From Thermodesulfobacterium thermophilum DSM 1276 (GTDB lineage Bacteria > Desulfobacterota > Thermodesulfobacteria > Thermodesulfobacteriales > Thermodesulfobacteriaceae), in NCBI RefSeq assembly GCF_000421605.1, contig NZ_ATXI01000010.1, positions 1-64,000 on the forward strand: a stretch of DNA of 64,000 nt, in the 5' to 3' direction. Numbering within the stretch: position 1 is the stretch's first letter; the number at the start of each line of letters is the position of its first letter. Position numbers and translations under genes: made by a program. This document shows positions 47,248 to 56,300 of the stretch, piece by piece. Under the pieces are notes generated by a model. That model worked only from the letters and a program-made list of their open reading frames with translations, ran no database searches and had not been told where the DNA came from.

Positions 47248-48232
47248 CTTTTTTTTCTTGTTCCTTTTGTTCTGTTTGTGAAGAGGCTTCTTGTTCTGTT
47301 TTTTTTAACCTTTCGGCGATGGCTAAAACGGTGTTAGCATAGGGTTCACTTATGTTGTATTTCATGATAACTGTCTTTTTTTGTTCGATCGTGCCGTTAA
47401 AGGTATAGCCTTCTTTTTTTAGATAGTTCGCTATGCTGGCTAAGGCGTCTTCCATATTAAAGAGGTCTACCCTGCCGTCCTGATCCCAATCATAACCATA
47501 GATTACATAACTTTTGGGTACAAACTGGGGATAACCAAAGGCTCCAAAAATAGACCCTTTGATAGAAAAAGGATCCCATTGGTTTTGATAGCAGATGGTA
47601 AGAAAGTATAAAAGCTCGTTATAAGCCCAGTTACTTCTTTTAGCGATGATGTTTGAGTTTCTTTCGTCATCCAAAGAAATGGTTTCGTCATACACAAAGT
47701 TTTTAAGCAAATCTTTGTTCCCTGAAAGGGTAAGGCTAAAAAACACGTTAAATACAGGAAATTTTCCGGTGTTTTGTCCAAGATTGGTTTCAACCAAAAA
47801 AATCGCCACTATTACCTCTTTATCAACCCCAAAGGTTTTTTCCAAGTTTTCGAGAAACTCTAAGTTCTCTTTTAAAAAGTTTTTAGCCCGCTCAACCCTC
47901 TGGTCTTCTAAAAACTGGTGGTAAGGTAATTTGACTTCTTTCCAGGTAAGTCTTTTTATCATCAGGTTTGGAAGATAGGTAAGCTCAGGAGAAGAAAAAA
48001 CCTCTTCTATATATTCTTCAGGAACTTTACCTTTTAGGTCAATTTTTATGCGGTTTTTAAGGTCTTCTACATAAGGTTTAAGCAAAGGATCGTTAGCCAG
48101 AACTTTTACAGGTTTTACGGCAGGGTGAAAAAGGGTAGCTAACAGCCCTAATAATAACCCTAAAATTATTAGGGAAAAGCTCCAGACTACCCTGCTTTGG
48201 CTAAGTTGAGTAAAGAGCCCTTTAATATGCAT
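47228..48232 (-). CDS. Lytic murein transglycosylase B-like protein
   Basis: A 334-residue peptidoglycan-cleaving protein. After an N-terminal membrane anchor (about 18-36) it has the MltB core: FLVETNLGQNTGKFPVFNVFFSLT with the catalytic Glu, SIFGAFGYPQFVPKSYVIYG and the EF-hand-like loop YDWDQDGRVDLFN. The C-terminus is a Gln/Glu/Lys-rich tail. It overlaps aconitase by 46 bases and the M24 gene by 20, so the three are read together. Confidence 0.9.
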   Translation of the reverse strand: MHIKGLFTQLSQSRVVWSFSLIILGLLLGLLATLFHPAVKPVKVLANDPLLKPYVEDLKNRIKIDLKGKVPEEYIEEVFSSPELTYLPNLMIKRLTWKEVKLPYHQFLEDQRVERAKNFLKENLEFLENLEKTFGVDKEVIVAIFLVETNLGQNTGKFPVFNVFFSLTLSGNKDLLKNFVYDETISLDDERNSNIIAKRSNWAYNELLYFLTICYQNQWDPFSIKGSIFGAFGYPQFVPKSYVIYGYDWDQDGRVDLFNMEDALASIANYLKKEGYTFNGTIEQKKTVIMKYNISEPYANTVLAIAERLKKTEQEASSQTEQKEQEKKDEPANR

Positions 48233-50127
48233 TCTCTTTCCCTTTCTGTAAGTTCAGCTACTGCCCAAACCTCGCCTTTCCCTTTGATTATAATTTTAAC
48301 CCTTTTTTCCCCTTTTTCTATCAAGTTTCGGATGTTTTCTATGATAAAACTATCTCCCTGAGAGATTTTTTCATAGTCTGCCGGGTTTTCAAAGGTAAGA
48401 GGGAGGATGCCAAAGTTAATCAGGTTGCTTCTGTGGATCCTGGCAAAGGTTTTGGCTAACTTTACCCTTACCCCTAAATACCTTGGGGCTAAGGCTGCAT
48501 GTTCTCTTGAAGAACCTTGCCCATAGTTTTCTCCTCCCACAATCCCTACAGCCAATCCTTTTTCTTTGATTTCTAAAGATTTTTTAGCAAAATCTGGGTC
48601 TACGTTTTTGTAAACAAACTGGCTGATTGCCGGTAGGTTACTTCTTAAAGGTAAAATCTGGGCTCCAGCAGGCATGATATGGTCGGTGGTGATGTTATCT
48701 CCTACCTTTAACACAAAAACCCCTTCTAAGGTCTCAGGAATGGGATCAAACGGTGGAAGAGGAGCTATGTTAGGGCCTCTTATGATTTCTACCTTTTTGG
48801 CCTCATCTTCTGGTAGAGGAGGTATCAAAAGGGTGTCGTTTATAAGAAATTTTTCTGGAAGAACTACCTCTGGATATTCTCCTAATTCTCTTGGGTCGGT
48901 TATTACCCCTTTGATGGCAGAGGCTACCGCGGTTTCAGGAGAGACTAAATATACGAGATCAGGGCTTGTGCCAGAACGCCCTGGGAAGTTTCTGGTAAAA
49001 GTTCTGAGAGAGATGGAGTTGGTAGGAGGGGCTTGCCCCATACCGATACAACCTAAGCATCCACTTTGGTGAAGCCTTGTGCCTCCCTCTAACAGGGATT
49101 TTAATCCTGAAAGTACTACCAGGTTTTCAAGCACTTGAAGAGAACCAGGGTTTACCTCAAAGGAGACCTCAGGATGAACTTTATACTTCTCAAGTACCTT
49201 TGCCACAACTAGTAGGTCTTTTAACGAAGAATTGGCACAGGACCCTATGATAACCTGGGCCACAGGTTTACCTGCCTCTTCTGCAACTCTTTTTACGTTG
49301 TCAGGAGAAGAGGGACAGGCGCAAAGAGGTTCTAACTTGGAAAGGTCAACCTCTATGATTTCGTCATACTGAGCGTTTTCGTCAGGCAAAAGTTCTACAA
49401 AGTCCTGTTCTCTTCCCTGAGCTATCAGCCATTTACGGGTAATTTCATCAGATGGGAAAATACTGGTGGTTGCTCCCATTTCTGTACCTAAATTACAGAT
49501 GGTAGCCCTTTCAGGTACGCTAAGATACTTTATCCCAGGGCCAAAATACTCTAAAATTTTCCCTAAACCACCTTTTACCGTAAGTTTAGAAAGAAGATAA
49601 AGGGCGATATCTCGTGCCGTTACCCAAGGCTGAAGCTTTCCTTCTAAGTAGATTCCTACTATTTTTGGAGTTCTAAGATAAAAGGGCTTTCCTGCCATAG
49701 CCATGGCCACGTCAAGGCCACCTGCACCTATGGCAATCATTCCACATCCGCCAGCAGTAGGGGTATGGCTGTCAGAACCTAACAAGGTTTTACCAGGCCT
49801 GGCAAACCTTTCCAAATGCACCTGATGACAGATCCCGTTCCCTGGCTTAGAAAACCAAATCCCATAACGTTTGGCTATACTTTGTAAAAATCTGTGGTCG
49901 TCTGCGTTTTTAAAATCACTTTGTAAAATGTTATGGTCTACATAAGATACCGAAAGTTCAGTTTTTATTCTGTCTATACCTATGGCTTCAAACTCAAGAT
50001 AAGCCATCGTCCCGGTTGCATCTTGAGTAAGGGTTTGGTCTATCTTGATGGCGATTTCTTCTCCAGGCACTAAACGTCCAGACACTAAATGGTTTTCTAA
50101 AATTTTGTAAGCCAAAGGTTTCCCCAT
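48187..50127 (-). CDS. acn: Aconitate hydratase
   Basis: A 646-residue Fe-S hydratase converting citrate to isocitrate. The cluster Cys are in IGSCANSSLKDL and CLGCIGMGQAPP; GSDSHTPTAGGCGMIAIGAGG and GGENYGQGSSREHAALAPRYLGV are typical. Size and sequence fit the shorter bacterial aconitase class, related to homoaconitase and isopropylmalate isomerase large plus small subunit fused. With fumarase beta and PEP carboxylase it shows TCA-type carbon flow. Confidence 0.94.
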   Translation of the reverse strand: MGKPLAYKILENHLVSGRLVPGEEIAIKIDQTLTQDATGTMAYLEFEAIGIDRIKTELSVSYVDHNILQSDFKNADDHRFLQSIAKRYGIWFSKPGNGICHQVHLERFARPGKTLLGSDSHTPTAGGCGMIAIGAGGLDVAMAMAGKPFYLRTPKIVGIYLEGKLQPWVTARDIALYLLSKLTVKGGLGKILEYFGPGIKYLSVPERATICNLGTEMGATTSIFPSDEITRKWLIAQGREQDFVELLPDENAQYDEIIEVDLSKLEPLCACPSSPDNVKRVAEEAGKPVAQVIIGSCANSSLKDLLVVAKVLEKYKVHPEVSFEVNPGSLQVLENLVVLSGLKSLLEGGTRLHQSGCLGCIGMGQAPPTNSISLRTFTRNFPGRSGTSPDLVYLVSPETAVASAIKGVITDPRELGEYPEVVLPEKFLINDTLLIPPLPEDEAKKVEIIRGPNIAPLPPFDPIPETLEGVFVLKVGDNITTDHIMPAGAQILPLRSNLPAISQFVYKNVDPDFAKKSLEIKEKGLAVGIVGGENYGQGSSREHAALAPRYLGVRVKLAKTFARIHRSNLINFGILPLTFENPADYEKISQGDSFIIENIRNLIEKGEKRVKIIIKGKGEVWAVAELTERERECILKGSLLNLAKAG

Positions 50128-50160
50128 CTTTTCCTCCTTAGAAGATTTACTGAGGTTGTT

Positions 50161-50850
50161 TTACAACTCTCCAAAACACTCTGGGAAAAGGGCCTTAAAT
50201 TTTTCTAAGGTCTTTTCTACTTCCGGTTGTATTGACTTGAATTTTTCAGTTTTTAGCGAAAAAAGAACAAATTCAGAGATAGAAAAAGAGGTGTAAAGAC
50301 AAAACTCTTTAGGTTTAGGCTCAAAAACAAAGAAAAAGTTGGTAAGATAGGGGGTAATTTTTAGCAAGTCTTCGCTGTTACCATCTATCCTCAGGTTAAG
50401 GATTATATGTTTCGCCTTTAAAAAGGCAGGAAGCTCGGTTTTTCCTTCTGTGGTTAAAAGCTCTAAAAGGATATCTTGAGACACAACGATAGAATGTTTG
50501 GGAGAAACATCCATTAAAAACTCCGAAGGAAGATCTTTAGAAAGAAAGAGATAAAGATTTTTAACCAGTTTTAAGTCTATATGCTGAGAAATGATCTCCC
50601 TTAAGGCGTAAACAGAAAGGGTAAGTAAATACTCCCTTTTCCCGATTTCGTCAAACTTTATTCCGGTGGGGGTACGTTCTAAAAATTTATAAACCGGGCT
50701 ATCACTTGAGGCCTTTATCCTTAATGTAAGATAGAAAAGCTTAAAGGCCTCTTCTAAAGGCAGTTTCAGCTGTTGCTTAACTACCGACAAAAACTCCTTT
50801 GGCTTTTCTGGCAAGCTACCTATCCAGTTAAACTTCATGATGCCATACAA
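50161..50850 (-). CDS. Hypothetical protein, 229 residues
   Basis: I do not recognise this protein. It begins YGIMKFNWIGSLPEKPKEFLSVVKQQL, is soluble in appearance, and the central part (HSIVVSQDILLELLTTEGKTELPAFLKAKHIILNLRID) alternates strands and helices as in an alpha/beta or EAL-like barrel, but no catalytic residues of such families can be seen. AAGGA precedes the ATG. It lies between ispD and aconitase on the minus strand with small gaps, so it is probably co-transcribed. Confidence 0.7.
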   Translation of the reverse strand: MYGIMKFNWIGSLPEKPKEFLSVVKQQLKLPLEEAFKLFYLTLRIKASSDSPVYKFLERTPTGIKFDEIGKREYLLTLSVYALREIISQHIDLKLVKNLYLFLSKDLPSEFLMDVSPKHSIVVSQDILLELLTTEGKTELPAFLKAKHIILNLRIDGNSEDLLKITPYLTNFFFVFEPKPKEFCLYTSFSISEFVLFSLKTEKFKSIQPEVEKTLEKFKALFPECFGEL

Positions 50851-50867
50851 TCCTTAATAAAATAAGA

Positions 50868-51560
50868 TTAAAATAATGTTTCTATTTTACAATCAATTAA
50901 CTTTTCTGCAAGGATGAGGTCCTCTTTAAAGGTGATTTTAAAATTTAACCACGAACCTTCCACTACATAAACAGGATGGCCAAAATAGGTTAAAAGAGAG
51001 CTTTCGTCTGTGAACTCTAACCCCTTGGCTATGGCCTCATCAAGACAGGTTTTCAAAAGATTAGCCTTTATTCCCTGAGGGGTTTGGATATGAAATAGAT
51101 TTTCTCTGGGGACGTTAGCTTTTACGAGTTTATCTTCCACTAAGTTTAGGGTATCCCTTACAGGGATAGCCGGAATAGAGGCCCCGTAAGAAAGAGTAGC
51201 TTCTATCACATTATTTATAACAGATTCTGGAACAAAAGGCCTTACGGCATCATGCACAAGGAGGACTTTTGTTTCTGGAGGGGCTGTTTTAACCGCCTGA
51301 TAAACCGACCTCTGTCTGGTTGTGCCACCTTCTACGATTTTTAACACCTTTCTGAGGTTAAAGCTTTTGATCAGGTTTTTGGTATGTTCTAAATAAAGTG
51401 GGTGGGTAGCTATGATTATCCCGTCTACCTGAGGGGTCTTTTCAAAAGCTAAAAGGGTTCTTACTAAAAGAGGTATTCCCTTCAGGTCTAAGAACTGTTT
51501 GGGGAGGGATTCTCCCAGCCTTTCTCCTTTTCCTGCAGCAGGGAGTATAGCAACTACCAT
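50868..51560 (-). CDS. ispD: 2-C-methyl-D-erythritol 4-phosphate cytidylyltransferase
   Basis: A 230-residue enzyme of the MEP isoprenoid pathway, making CDP-ME. The CTP-binding VVAILPAAGKGERLGESLPKQFL, RQRSVYQAV, LVHDAVRPFV and TPQGIK motifs are all present. The open frame runs upstream into the divergent aroC gene, but the ATG at 51560 gives the canonical N-terminus and leaves a 70-base divergent promoter region. Confidence 0.95.
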   Translation of the reverse strand: MVVAILPAAGKGERLGESLPKQFLDLKGIPLLVRTLLAFEKTPQVDGIIIATHPLYLEHTKNLIKSFNLRKVLKIVEGGTTRQRSVYQAVKTAPPETKVLLVHDAVRPFVPESVINNVIEATLSYGASIPAIPVRDTLNLVEDKLVKANVPRENLFHIQTPQGIKANLLKTCLDEAIAKGLEFTDESSLLTYFGHPVYVVEGSWLNFKITFKEDLILAEKLIDCKIETLF

Positions 51561-51630
51561 ATGCCTTCTGATTTGTTTTTTTAGGTTTAGAATTATAATA
51601 AACAAAAACAGAAAATAAAGGGGAAAAGAC

Positions 51631-52725
51631 ATGTCAGGAAATAGTTTTGGGGTTTTATTTAGGGTTACCACCTTTGGAGAATCCCATGGTAAGGCCCTGG
51701 GGGCGGTGGTAGAGGGATGTCCACCTGGTTTAACTCTGTCAGAGGAGTATATCCAGAAAGAGGTGGATAAAAGGCGGTCTAAGGAGTTTATCGGGCAAAC
51801 CCCCCGTAAAGAAAAGGATCGGGTGGAAATTCTTTCTGGAGTTTTTGAAGGATATACGACAGGAACTCCGATAGGAATTGTAGTATATAACACCGACGTT
51901 AAATCTTCTGCTTATCAAAATCTTAAAGAGGTATTTAGACCAGGCCATGCAGATTTTACCTATCATATGAAATACGGAGGTTTTAGAGACTACAGGGGGG
52001 GAGGAAGAAGTAGCGGAAGAGAAACGGTGGTGAGAGTAGCTGCCGGAGCTATAGCTAAAAGAGTGCTTGAAGAATATGGAATTTCTGTGGTAGCCTATAC
52101 CATAGCTCTTGGTGGGGTAGTTGCTGAAAAAAGAGACCTTGAGTTTATTTATCAAAATCATCTTTATTGCCCTGATGAGGAGGCCTATTTAAGGATGTGC
52201 CAAAAGATTGAAGAAGCTGTTAAAGAGGGAGACTCTTTAGGCGGTGTGGTAGAGGTTTTAGCCAGGGGAGTCCCTGCAGGACTTGGAGAGCCAGTTTTTG
52301 ATAAACTTGAGGCTGATTTAGCTAAGGGTTTGATGAGTATAGGGGCGGTAAAAGGGGTAGAGGTGGGAACTGGTTTTAAGGCTGCTCAACTGAAAGGCTC
52401 TGAAAATAACGACCCTATCTCTTCTAAGGGATTTTTAAAAAACGATGCCGGAGGGATCTTAGGAGGGATTTCTTCAGGGCAAGATATAGTTTTAAGGGTT
52501 GCGGTAAAACCTATTCCCAGTATAAGAAAATCTCAAAAGACGATAAATCTCCAAAAAGAAGAGGTAGACCTTATCATAGAAGGAAGACACGATGTTTCTG
52601 CCATACCAAGGATCGTTCCTGTGGTAGAGGCTATGGTGAGGATGGTTCTTGCAGACCATCTTTTAAGACAGTTAGCCTATCTTGCCTTTCAGCAAAGATT
52701 ACGTTTCCCTAACTTTTGGGGTTAA
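51631..52725 (+). CDS. aroC: Chorismate synthase
   Basis: A 364-residue FMN-dependent lyase that makes chorismate from EPSP, the last shikimate step. [16 protein letters not shown] at the N-terminus, [37 protein letters not shown] and [13 protein letters not shown] are diagnostic. It is divergent from ispD and ends 17 bases before the convergent PEP carboxylase gene. Confidence 0.97.
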   Translation: MSGNSFGVLFRVTTFGESHGKALGAVVEGCPPGLTLSEEYIQKEVDKRRSKEFIGQTPRKEKDRVEILSGVFEGYTTGTPIGIVVYNTDVKSSAYQNLKEVFRPGHADFTYHMKYGGFRDYRGGGRSSGRETVVRVAAGAIAKRVLEEYGISVVAYTIALGGVVAEKRDLEFIYQNHLYCPDEEAYLRMCQKIEEAVKEGDSLGGVVEVLARGVPAGLGEPVFDKLEADLAKGLMSIGAVKGVEVGTGFKAAQLKGSENNDPISSKGFLKNDAGGILGGISSGQDIVLRVAVKPIPSIRKSQKTINLQKEEVDLIIEGRHDVSAIPRIVPVVEAMVRMVLADHLLRQLAYLAFQQRLRFPNFWG

Positions 52726-52742
52726 AGGTTTTTTAGGTTGGT

Positions 52743-54224
52743 TTAGCCTAAAAATTTACGCAGGTAACCTGCTTCTACTATCAAGCTGGTGGCTTGAGAA
52801 GAAAGTCCTTTTTTAAGGTTTTTAAGCAGGGTAGAAGTTACTTCTTTATGTTCCTCGTTTGGCTCATAGTTAAGATTTAAGGTGTTTAGAAGGTTTAGGG
52901 TTTTGATAAGTTTGTTTTTGACCTCTTCCGGCATAAGGTCTAAACATTTGGGATTAAAATATTGTAGAGATTTAGAAAAGTCAAACTCTAAGTTATGGTA
53001 GTAGTTTTTAAGTTCATGTAACTCTTCTTTGGTTAAAGCGTTTAACCCAAAGATTTCAGGGGGAAGACCTATAGAATAACAGGCAGCACAAAAGCTTATG
53101 ACCCTTGGGAGCACTATCCCATGGAGGCTTCTTGAGTAACCAAAAAGGCCGATGTGTAGTTTTCTCATCCTTCTTCTCGGCACAAATTTAGCTAATTCGT
53201 TTATCGCAGGAGCAATCGGGGCGATGGTAGCTTTATACTCTTCGGAAACTTTTTGGATTATTCCTTGACAAAATTCAAAGTCTACGTCTGAGATAGGATG
53301 TCTGATAAAAGTTTTTACTTTTTTGACCCCTGCAATCACATCCTCTACCGGAAAGTCATATTTAAAGGCAGACTGAACGGTAAAGGTTTCTACCGAAGAA
53401 TACTCAGAAAGAACCTTTTCTACGGTGTAAGGGGAAAAGTTTCCTCTAAAAACAGGAGTTCCTACCCCTAAAATAGGATAAACCTCTATGTCATGCTTTA
53501 AGGCAAAATTTTCTAATTTTTTTAAAGCAACTTTAACCCCTAAAACAGCACTTATAAGCCCATAGTTTAACGCTGGGTCAGATCGAGCTAAAAACACCCG
53601 AAGATAAGGTAAATTTTTGTTTTGAACATACTCTTCTAAGATTTGATCTATGTTGAAAAAGGATTCGATGTTTTCAAAAAGTGGAATAACGTTGATACTT
53701 TCAGGTAAAAAATCACCTACCCATTCAGCTACCGTGATGTCTCCTGGGTAAATAGGTTGATGTTGGAGACCAGCGATAAAGTTTTTGTAGTAATAATAAA
53801 CCCGGTTAAGTTCCTTGGCTGAGGTGGTCATCGGAAGGATTACCTCAAAAATCGGAGGAGGATGGTCCTTTAAAAAGATACGGGCTGCATCCATAGACCG
53901 AGGTATACTTTCTAAGGCCTCAACTAGGATTTTTGCCTCATCCTTTTCCACAGTAGGGTTAGGGATTCTAAGGGTGATAAAACAGTCTTTGCCTAAAAGA
54001 TGCTTTTTAAAAAAATTAGGATATTTACTATAAAGCTTTTTGACCACAAAGTCGTCTACCTCTTTGCCTTCACTGTCCCACATCTGTTCGTCGCAACCTA
54101 AATGAGAAAAGGCATAATAGGCCTCTTGGATCTCGTCTTCACCTGACATGTCAGGATGCTCTGCAAAAAAAGGCATGGAAACGTTGTCTGGATGTTGAGT
54201 AGACATCACCCTTGGAATCCTCAT
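52743..54224 (-). CDS. ppcA: Archaeal-type phosphoenolpyruvate carboxylase
   Basis: A 493-residue PEP carboxylase of the compact archaeal type, about half the length of the usual bacterial enzyme. The N-terminus RIPRVMSTQHPDNVSMPFF and internal LFGYSRSLHGIVLPRVISFCAACYSIGLPPEIFGLN are characteristic. It fixes bicarbonate onto PEP to give oxaloacetate. I chose the ATG at 54224 with AGAGGTGG upstream over the GTG at 54230. Its presence in a bacterium suggests old transfer from Archaea, although several anaerobic bacteria share it. Confidence 0.93.
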   Translation of the reverse strand: MRIPRVMSTQHPDNVSMPFFAEHPDMSGEDEIQEAYYAFSHLGCDEQMWDSEGKEVDDFVVKKLYSKYPNFFKKHLLGKDCFITLRIPNPTVEKDEAKILVEALESIPRSMDAARIFLKDHPPPIFEVILPMTTSAKELNRVYYYYKNFIAGLQHQPIYPGDITVAEWVGDFLPESINVIPLFENIESFFNIDQILEEYVQNKNLPYLRVFLARSDPALNYGLISAVLGVKVALKKLENFALKHDIEVYPILGVGTPVFRGNFSPYTVEKVLSEYSSVETFTVQSAFKYDFPVEDVIAGVKKVKTFIRHPISDVDFEFCQGIIQKVSEEYKATIAPIAPAINELAKFVPRRRMRKLHIGLFGYSRSLHGIVLPRVISFCAACYSIGLPPEIFGLNALTKEELHELKNYYHNLEFDFSKSLQYFNPKCLDLMPEEVKNKLIKTLNLLNTLNLNYEPNEEHKEVTSTLLKNLKKGLSSQATSLIVEAGYLRKFLG

Positions 54225-54263
54225 AACCACCTCTATAATAAAAAGTTTTTTTGAGGTTTCCGT

Positions 54264-54494
54264 TTAGTTAAAACTAACAGATGTTTTTAGTATTTCAAGC
54301 TCAATTTTCTCTTTAAGATGTTCCAGTAAATCGTTTACAAAAACAAGGTTGTTAGGGTGAAAATAGATTTTAGTCAAACCAGATTTAGGATCTAAGATGG
54401 TTAGACTTGAGAGATGGTCGTAGCCTTCAAGGATGAACTTGAAAAAGGCAATCTGAGAAGGATTAACCTTAACCAGAAACCACGCACTACACAT
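54264..54494 (-). CDS. DUF4911-type small protein
   Basis: A 76-residue protein with a ferredoxin-like alternation (FLVKVNPSQIAFFKFILEGYD, LTKIYFHPNNLVFVNDLLEHL) that resembles the DUF4911 family of deltaproteobacterial-type genomes. No function is known. The start has no ribosome-binding site and lies only about 6 bases past the T tail of the cold-shock gene terminator, so expression may depend on read-through. The gene is 39 bases before ppcA on the same strand. Confidence 0.65.
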   Translation of the reverse strand: MCSAWFLVKVNPSQIAFFKFILEGYDHLSSLTILDPKSGLTKIYFHPNNLVFVNDLLEHLKEKIELEILKTSVSFN

Positions 54495-54499
54495 TTAGT

Positions 54500-54527
54500 A
54501 AAAAGAAGGGGGGGGAGACCCCCTTCT
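54500..54527 (-). terminator. Terminator of the cold-shock gene
   Basis: A 9-bp stem (AGAAGGGGG 54504-54512 with CCCCCTTCT 54519-54527) with a 6-base loop; on the minus strand TTTTT follows at 54504-54500. It lies between csp and the DUF4911 gene. Confidence 0.88.
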
Positions 54528-54553
54528 GTGATTTTAAAAGTCAGAACTATGAT

Positions 54554-54790
54554 TTATTCGCTTTCAGGTGATCTTCCTGGATTGCCGCTGTTGACGACCT
54601 TTACCTTTGAAGCTTGCTCGCCTTTAGGACCTTGGACTACCTCAAACTCTACTACCTGTCCTTCTTTAAGGGTTTTAAATCCAGACATTTCTATGGCAGA
54701 GTAATGCACGAAAACATCTCCACCATCATCCTTGGAAATGAAACCATACCCCTTCTTCTCATCAAACCACTTAACCTTACCTCTAAACAT
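54554..54790 (-). CDS. Cold-shock domain protein
   Basis: A 78-residue CspA-family protein. RNP1 (KGYGFI) and RNP2 (VFVHYS) motifs are intact within [33 protein letters not shown]. Such proteins bind single-stranded RNA or DNA as chaperones. The strong AAAGGAGG ribosome-binding site and dedicated terminator suggest high expression. The C-terminus has an unusual [10 protein letters not shown] tail. Confidence 0.96.
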   Translation of the reverse strand: MFRGKVKWFDEKKGYGFISKDDGGDVFVHYSAIEMSGFKTLKEGQVVEFEVVQGPKGEQASKVKVVNSGNPGRSPESE

Positions 54791-55018
54791 GTTACTAAAA
54801 CCTCCTTTAAGTTTTTCTATTAACCATACTTAACCTCAAAAAAAATATTTGTAAAGGGGTAAATTTTAAAATTTTAAAAATTTTTAAAAATAGTTTAAAA
54901 CTGAGGGTTTGTGTGGGATTGAGAAAAAGGTTGTCGTTTGATGAGTCTGAGAGGTATTTTTTTAGATTTGTTTAAACAGATTGCTATTTAAAAAAATAAA
55001 GCTAAAATTTTAAAATAA

Positions 55019-56257
55019 ATGGAAATTGGTATAAGGAACTTTTTGGCTTTTTTAGACTTTTCTGAAAATCCGATTAAGATTAAAAATTTCAGATATTTTA
55101 TTTTAGGACACTTTATTTCTTTTACCGGTTCTTGGACTTATAACACTGCTATTGTTTGGCTGGTTTATGAGCTAACCCGGTCTTCTTTTTATTTAGGTAT
55201 CTTTAGTTTGTTTAACTCTTTACCTACCTTTGTTTTTAGTTTTTTGGCAGGATTAATCATAGACCGATTTGACCGAAAAAAACTTTTAACCTGGGTGGTG
55301 TTTTTAGGGATTTTGCCTTCAGTTTTGTTGGGTTTCATTACTCAAGAGGGAAGGTTAAGTTTTTGGCTGGTAGTGTTGATAAACATGTTGGCTGTTAGTC
55401 TTGCTTCGGTGGATACCCCTTTGAGACAGGTGTTTATCAGCGAAATAGTTCCGTCAAACTACCTTACCAAAGCTATATCCTTCCAGGCTCTTTCTTTTAA
55501 TACAGCTCGGATGGTTGGTCCTTTTTTAGCAGGTCTTATCATTACCTACGGACAGCTTTATCAATGTTTTTATTTTAATGCCCTTTCTTATCTACCTTTT
55601 TTGCTCTTTCTTTTATTTTTTATCAAATATCAAAAATTCTATCAGATAGACCTTGACAACAGAAAAAATTTTATAGAGGCGTCTAAAGAGGTTTTTGATT
55701 TATTTAGAAAACAACAAGCACTACCTGCTGTTATAGGCATGGTTTTTAGTTTTACCTTTTTTGGTGCCTCTATTCTTATTCTATTTCCAATAATCGTTGA
55801 TAAATTCTTTGGAGGGGGTGGAAAAGAGTTTGGGCAACTTTCCTCTATGGTAGGTATAGGTGCAATCCTTGGGTCGGTTTATATAATTTTAGGAAAGGTA
55901 AAAAACAAGCTTTCTAAACTTTGGTCTTCTACCTGCATTTTTGCCTTAGGGGCTTTAGGGTTGGTGTGGTCTAAAATTTGGTGGTTGGCTCTTTTTTGTT
56001 GTCTACTTTTAGGTTTTTCTTTTACTAATTTTTATCCGATAGCTAACTCATACCTTCAAGAAAATACCCCTACAGAAATAAGAGGTAGGGTGATTAGTTT
56101 TTTTACCTTTTCCTTTTTAGGAGTGCATCCCTTAGGTAGTTTTTTAGCAGGGGTTCTTGCAGAAAAAGTAGGTTTAGGTTGGCTGGTAAGTTTTTATGTA
56201 TTAAGTTTAGTTTTGGTAAATTTTTTTCTTTTAAATATTGCTAAACTAAAAAAATAG
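55019..56257 (+). CDS. Major facilitator superfamily exporter
   Basis: A 412-residue membrane protein with about 12 helices, of the EntS/MFS_3 type of exporters. Between helices 2 and 3 lies AGLIIDRFDRKKLL, the MFS loop motif, and a matching PTEIRGRVISF is seen in the second half. The N-terminal 20 residues are cytoplasmic. Substrate unknown. The upstream 228 bases to csp are strongly AT-rich and hold divergent promoters I cannot place exactly. Confidence 0.85.
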   Translation: MEIGIRNFLAFLDFSENPIKIKNFRYFILGHFISFTGSWTYNTAIVWLVYELTRSSFYLGIFSLFNSLPTFVFSFLAGLIIDRFDRKKLLTWVVFLGILPSVLLGFITQEGRLSFWLVVLINMLAVSLASVDTPLRQVFISEIVPSNYLTKAISFQALSFNTARMVGPFLAGLIITYGQLYQCFYFNALSYLPFLLFLLFFIKYQKFYQIDLDNRKNFIEASKEVFDLFRKQQALPAVIGMVFSFTFFGASILILFPIIVDKFFGGGGKEFGQLSSMVGIGAILGSVYIILGKVKNKLSKLWSSTCIFALGALGLVWSKIWWLALFCCLLLGFSFTNFYPIANSYLQENTPTEIRGRVISFFTFSFLGVHPLGSFLAGVLAEKVGLGWLVSFYVLSLVLVNFFLLNIAKLKK

Positions 56258-56300
56258 TTTATTAATTTATTACACTTAATTTTTTAGAGAGGGTTTTAAA

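Noticed and set aside
51561-51893. N-terminal extension of ispD
   Set aside because: The open frame continues upstream only as the antisense of aroC. The family N-terminus starts at 51560.
51739-52161. 140-residue minus-strand open frame inside aroC
   Set aside because: It is antisense to a fully conserved aroC and its composition (Ser/Tyr/Phe runs) is that of a shadow frame.
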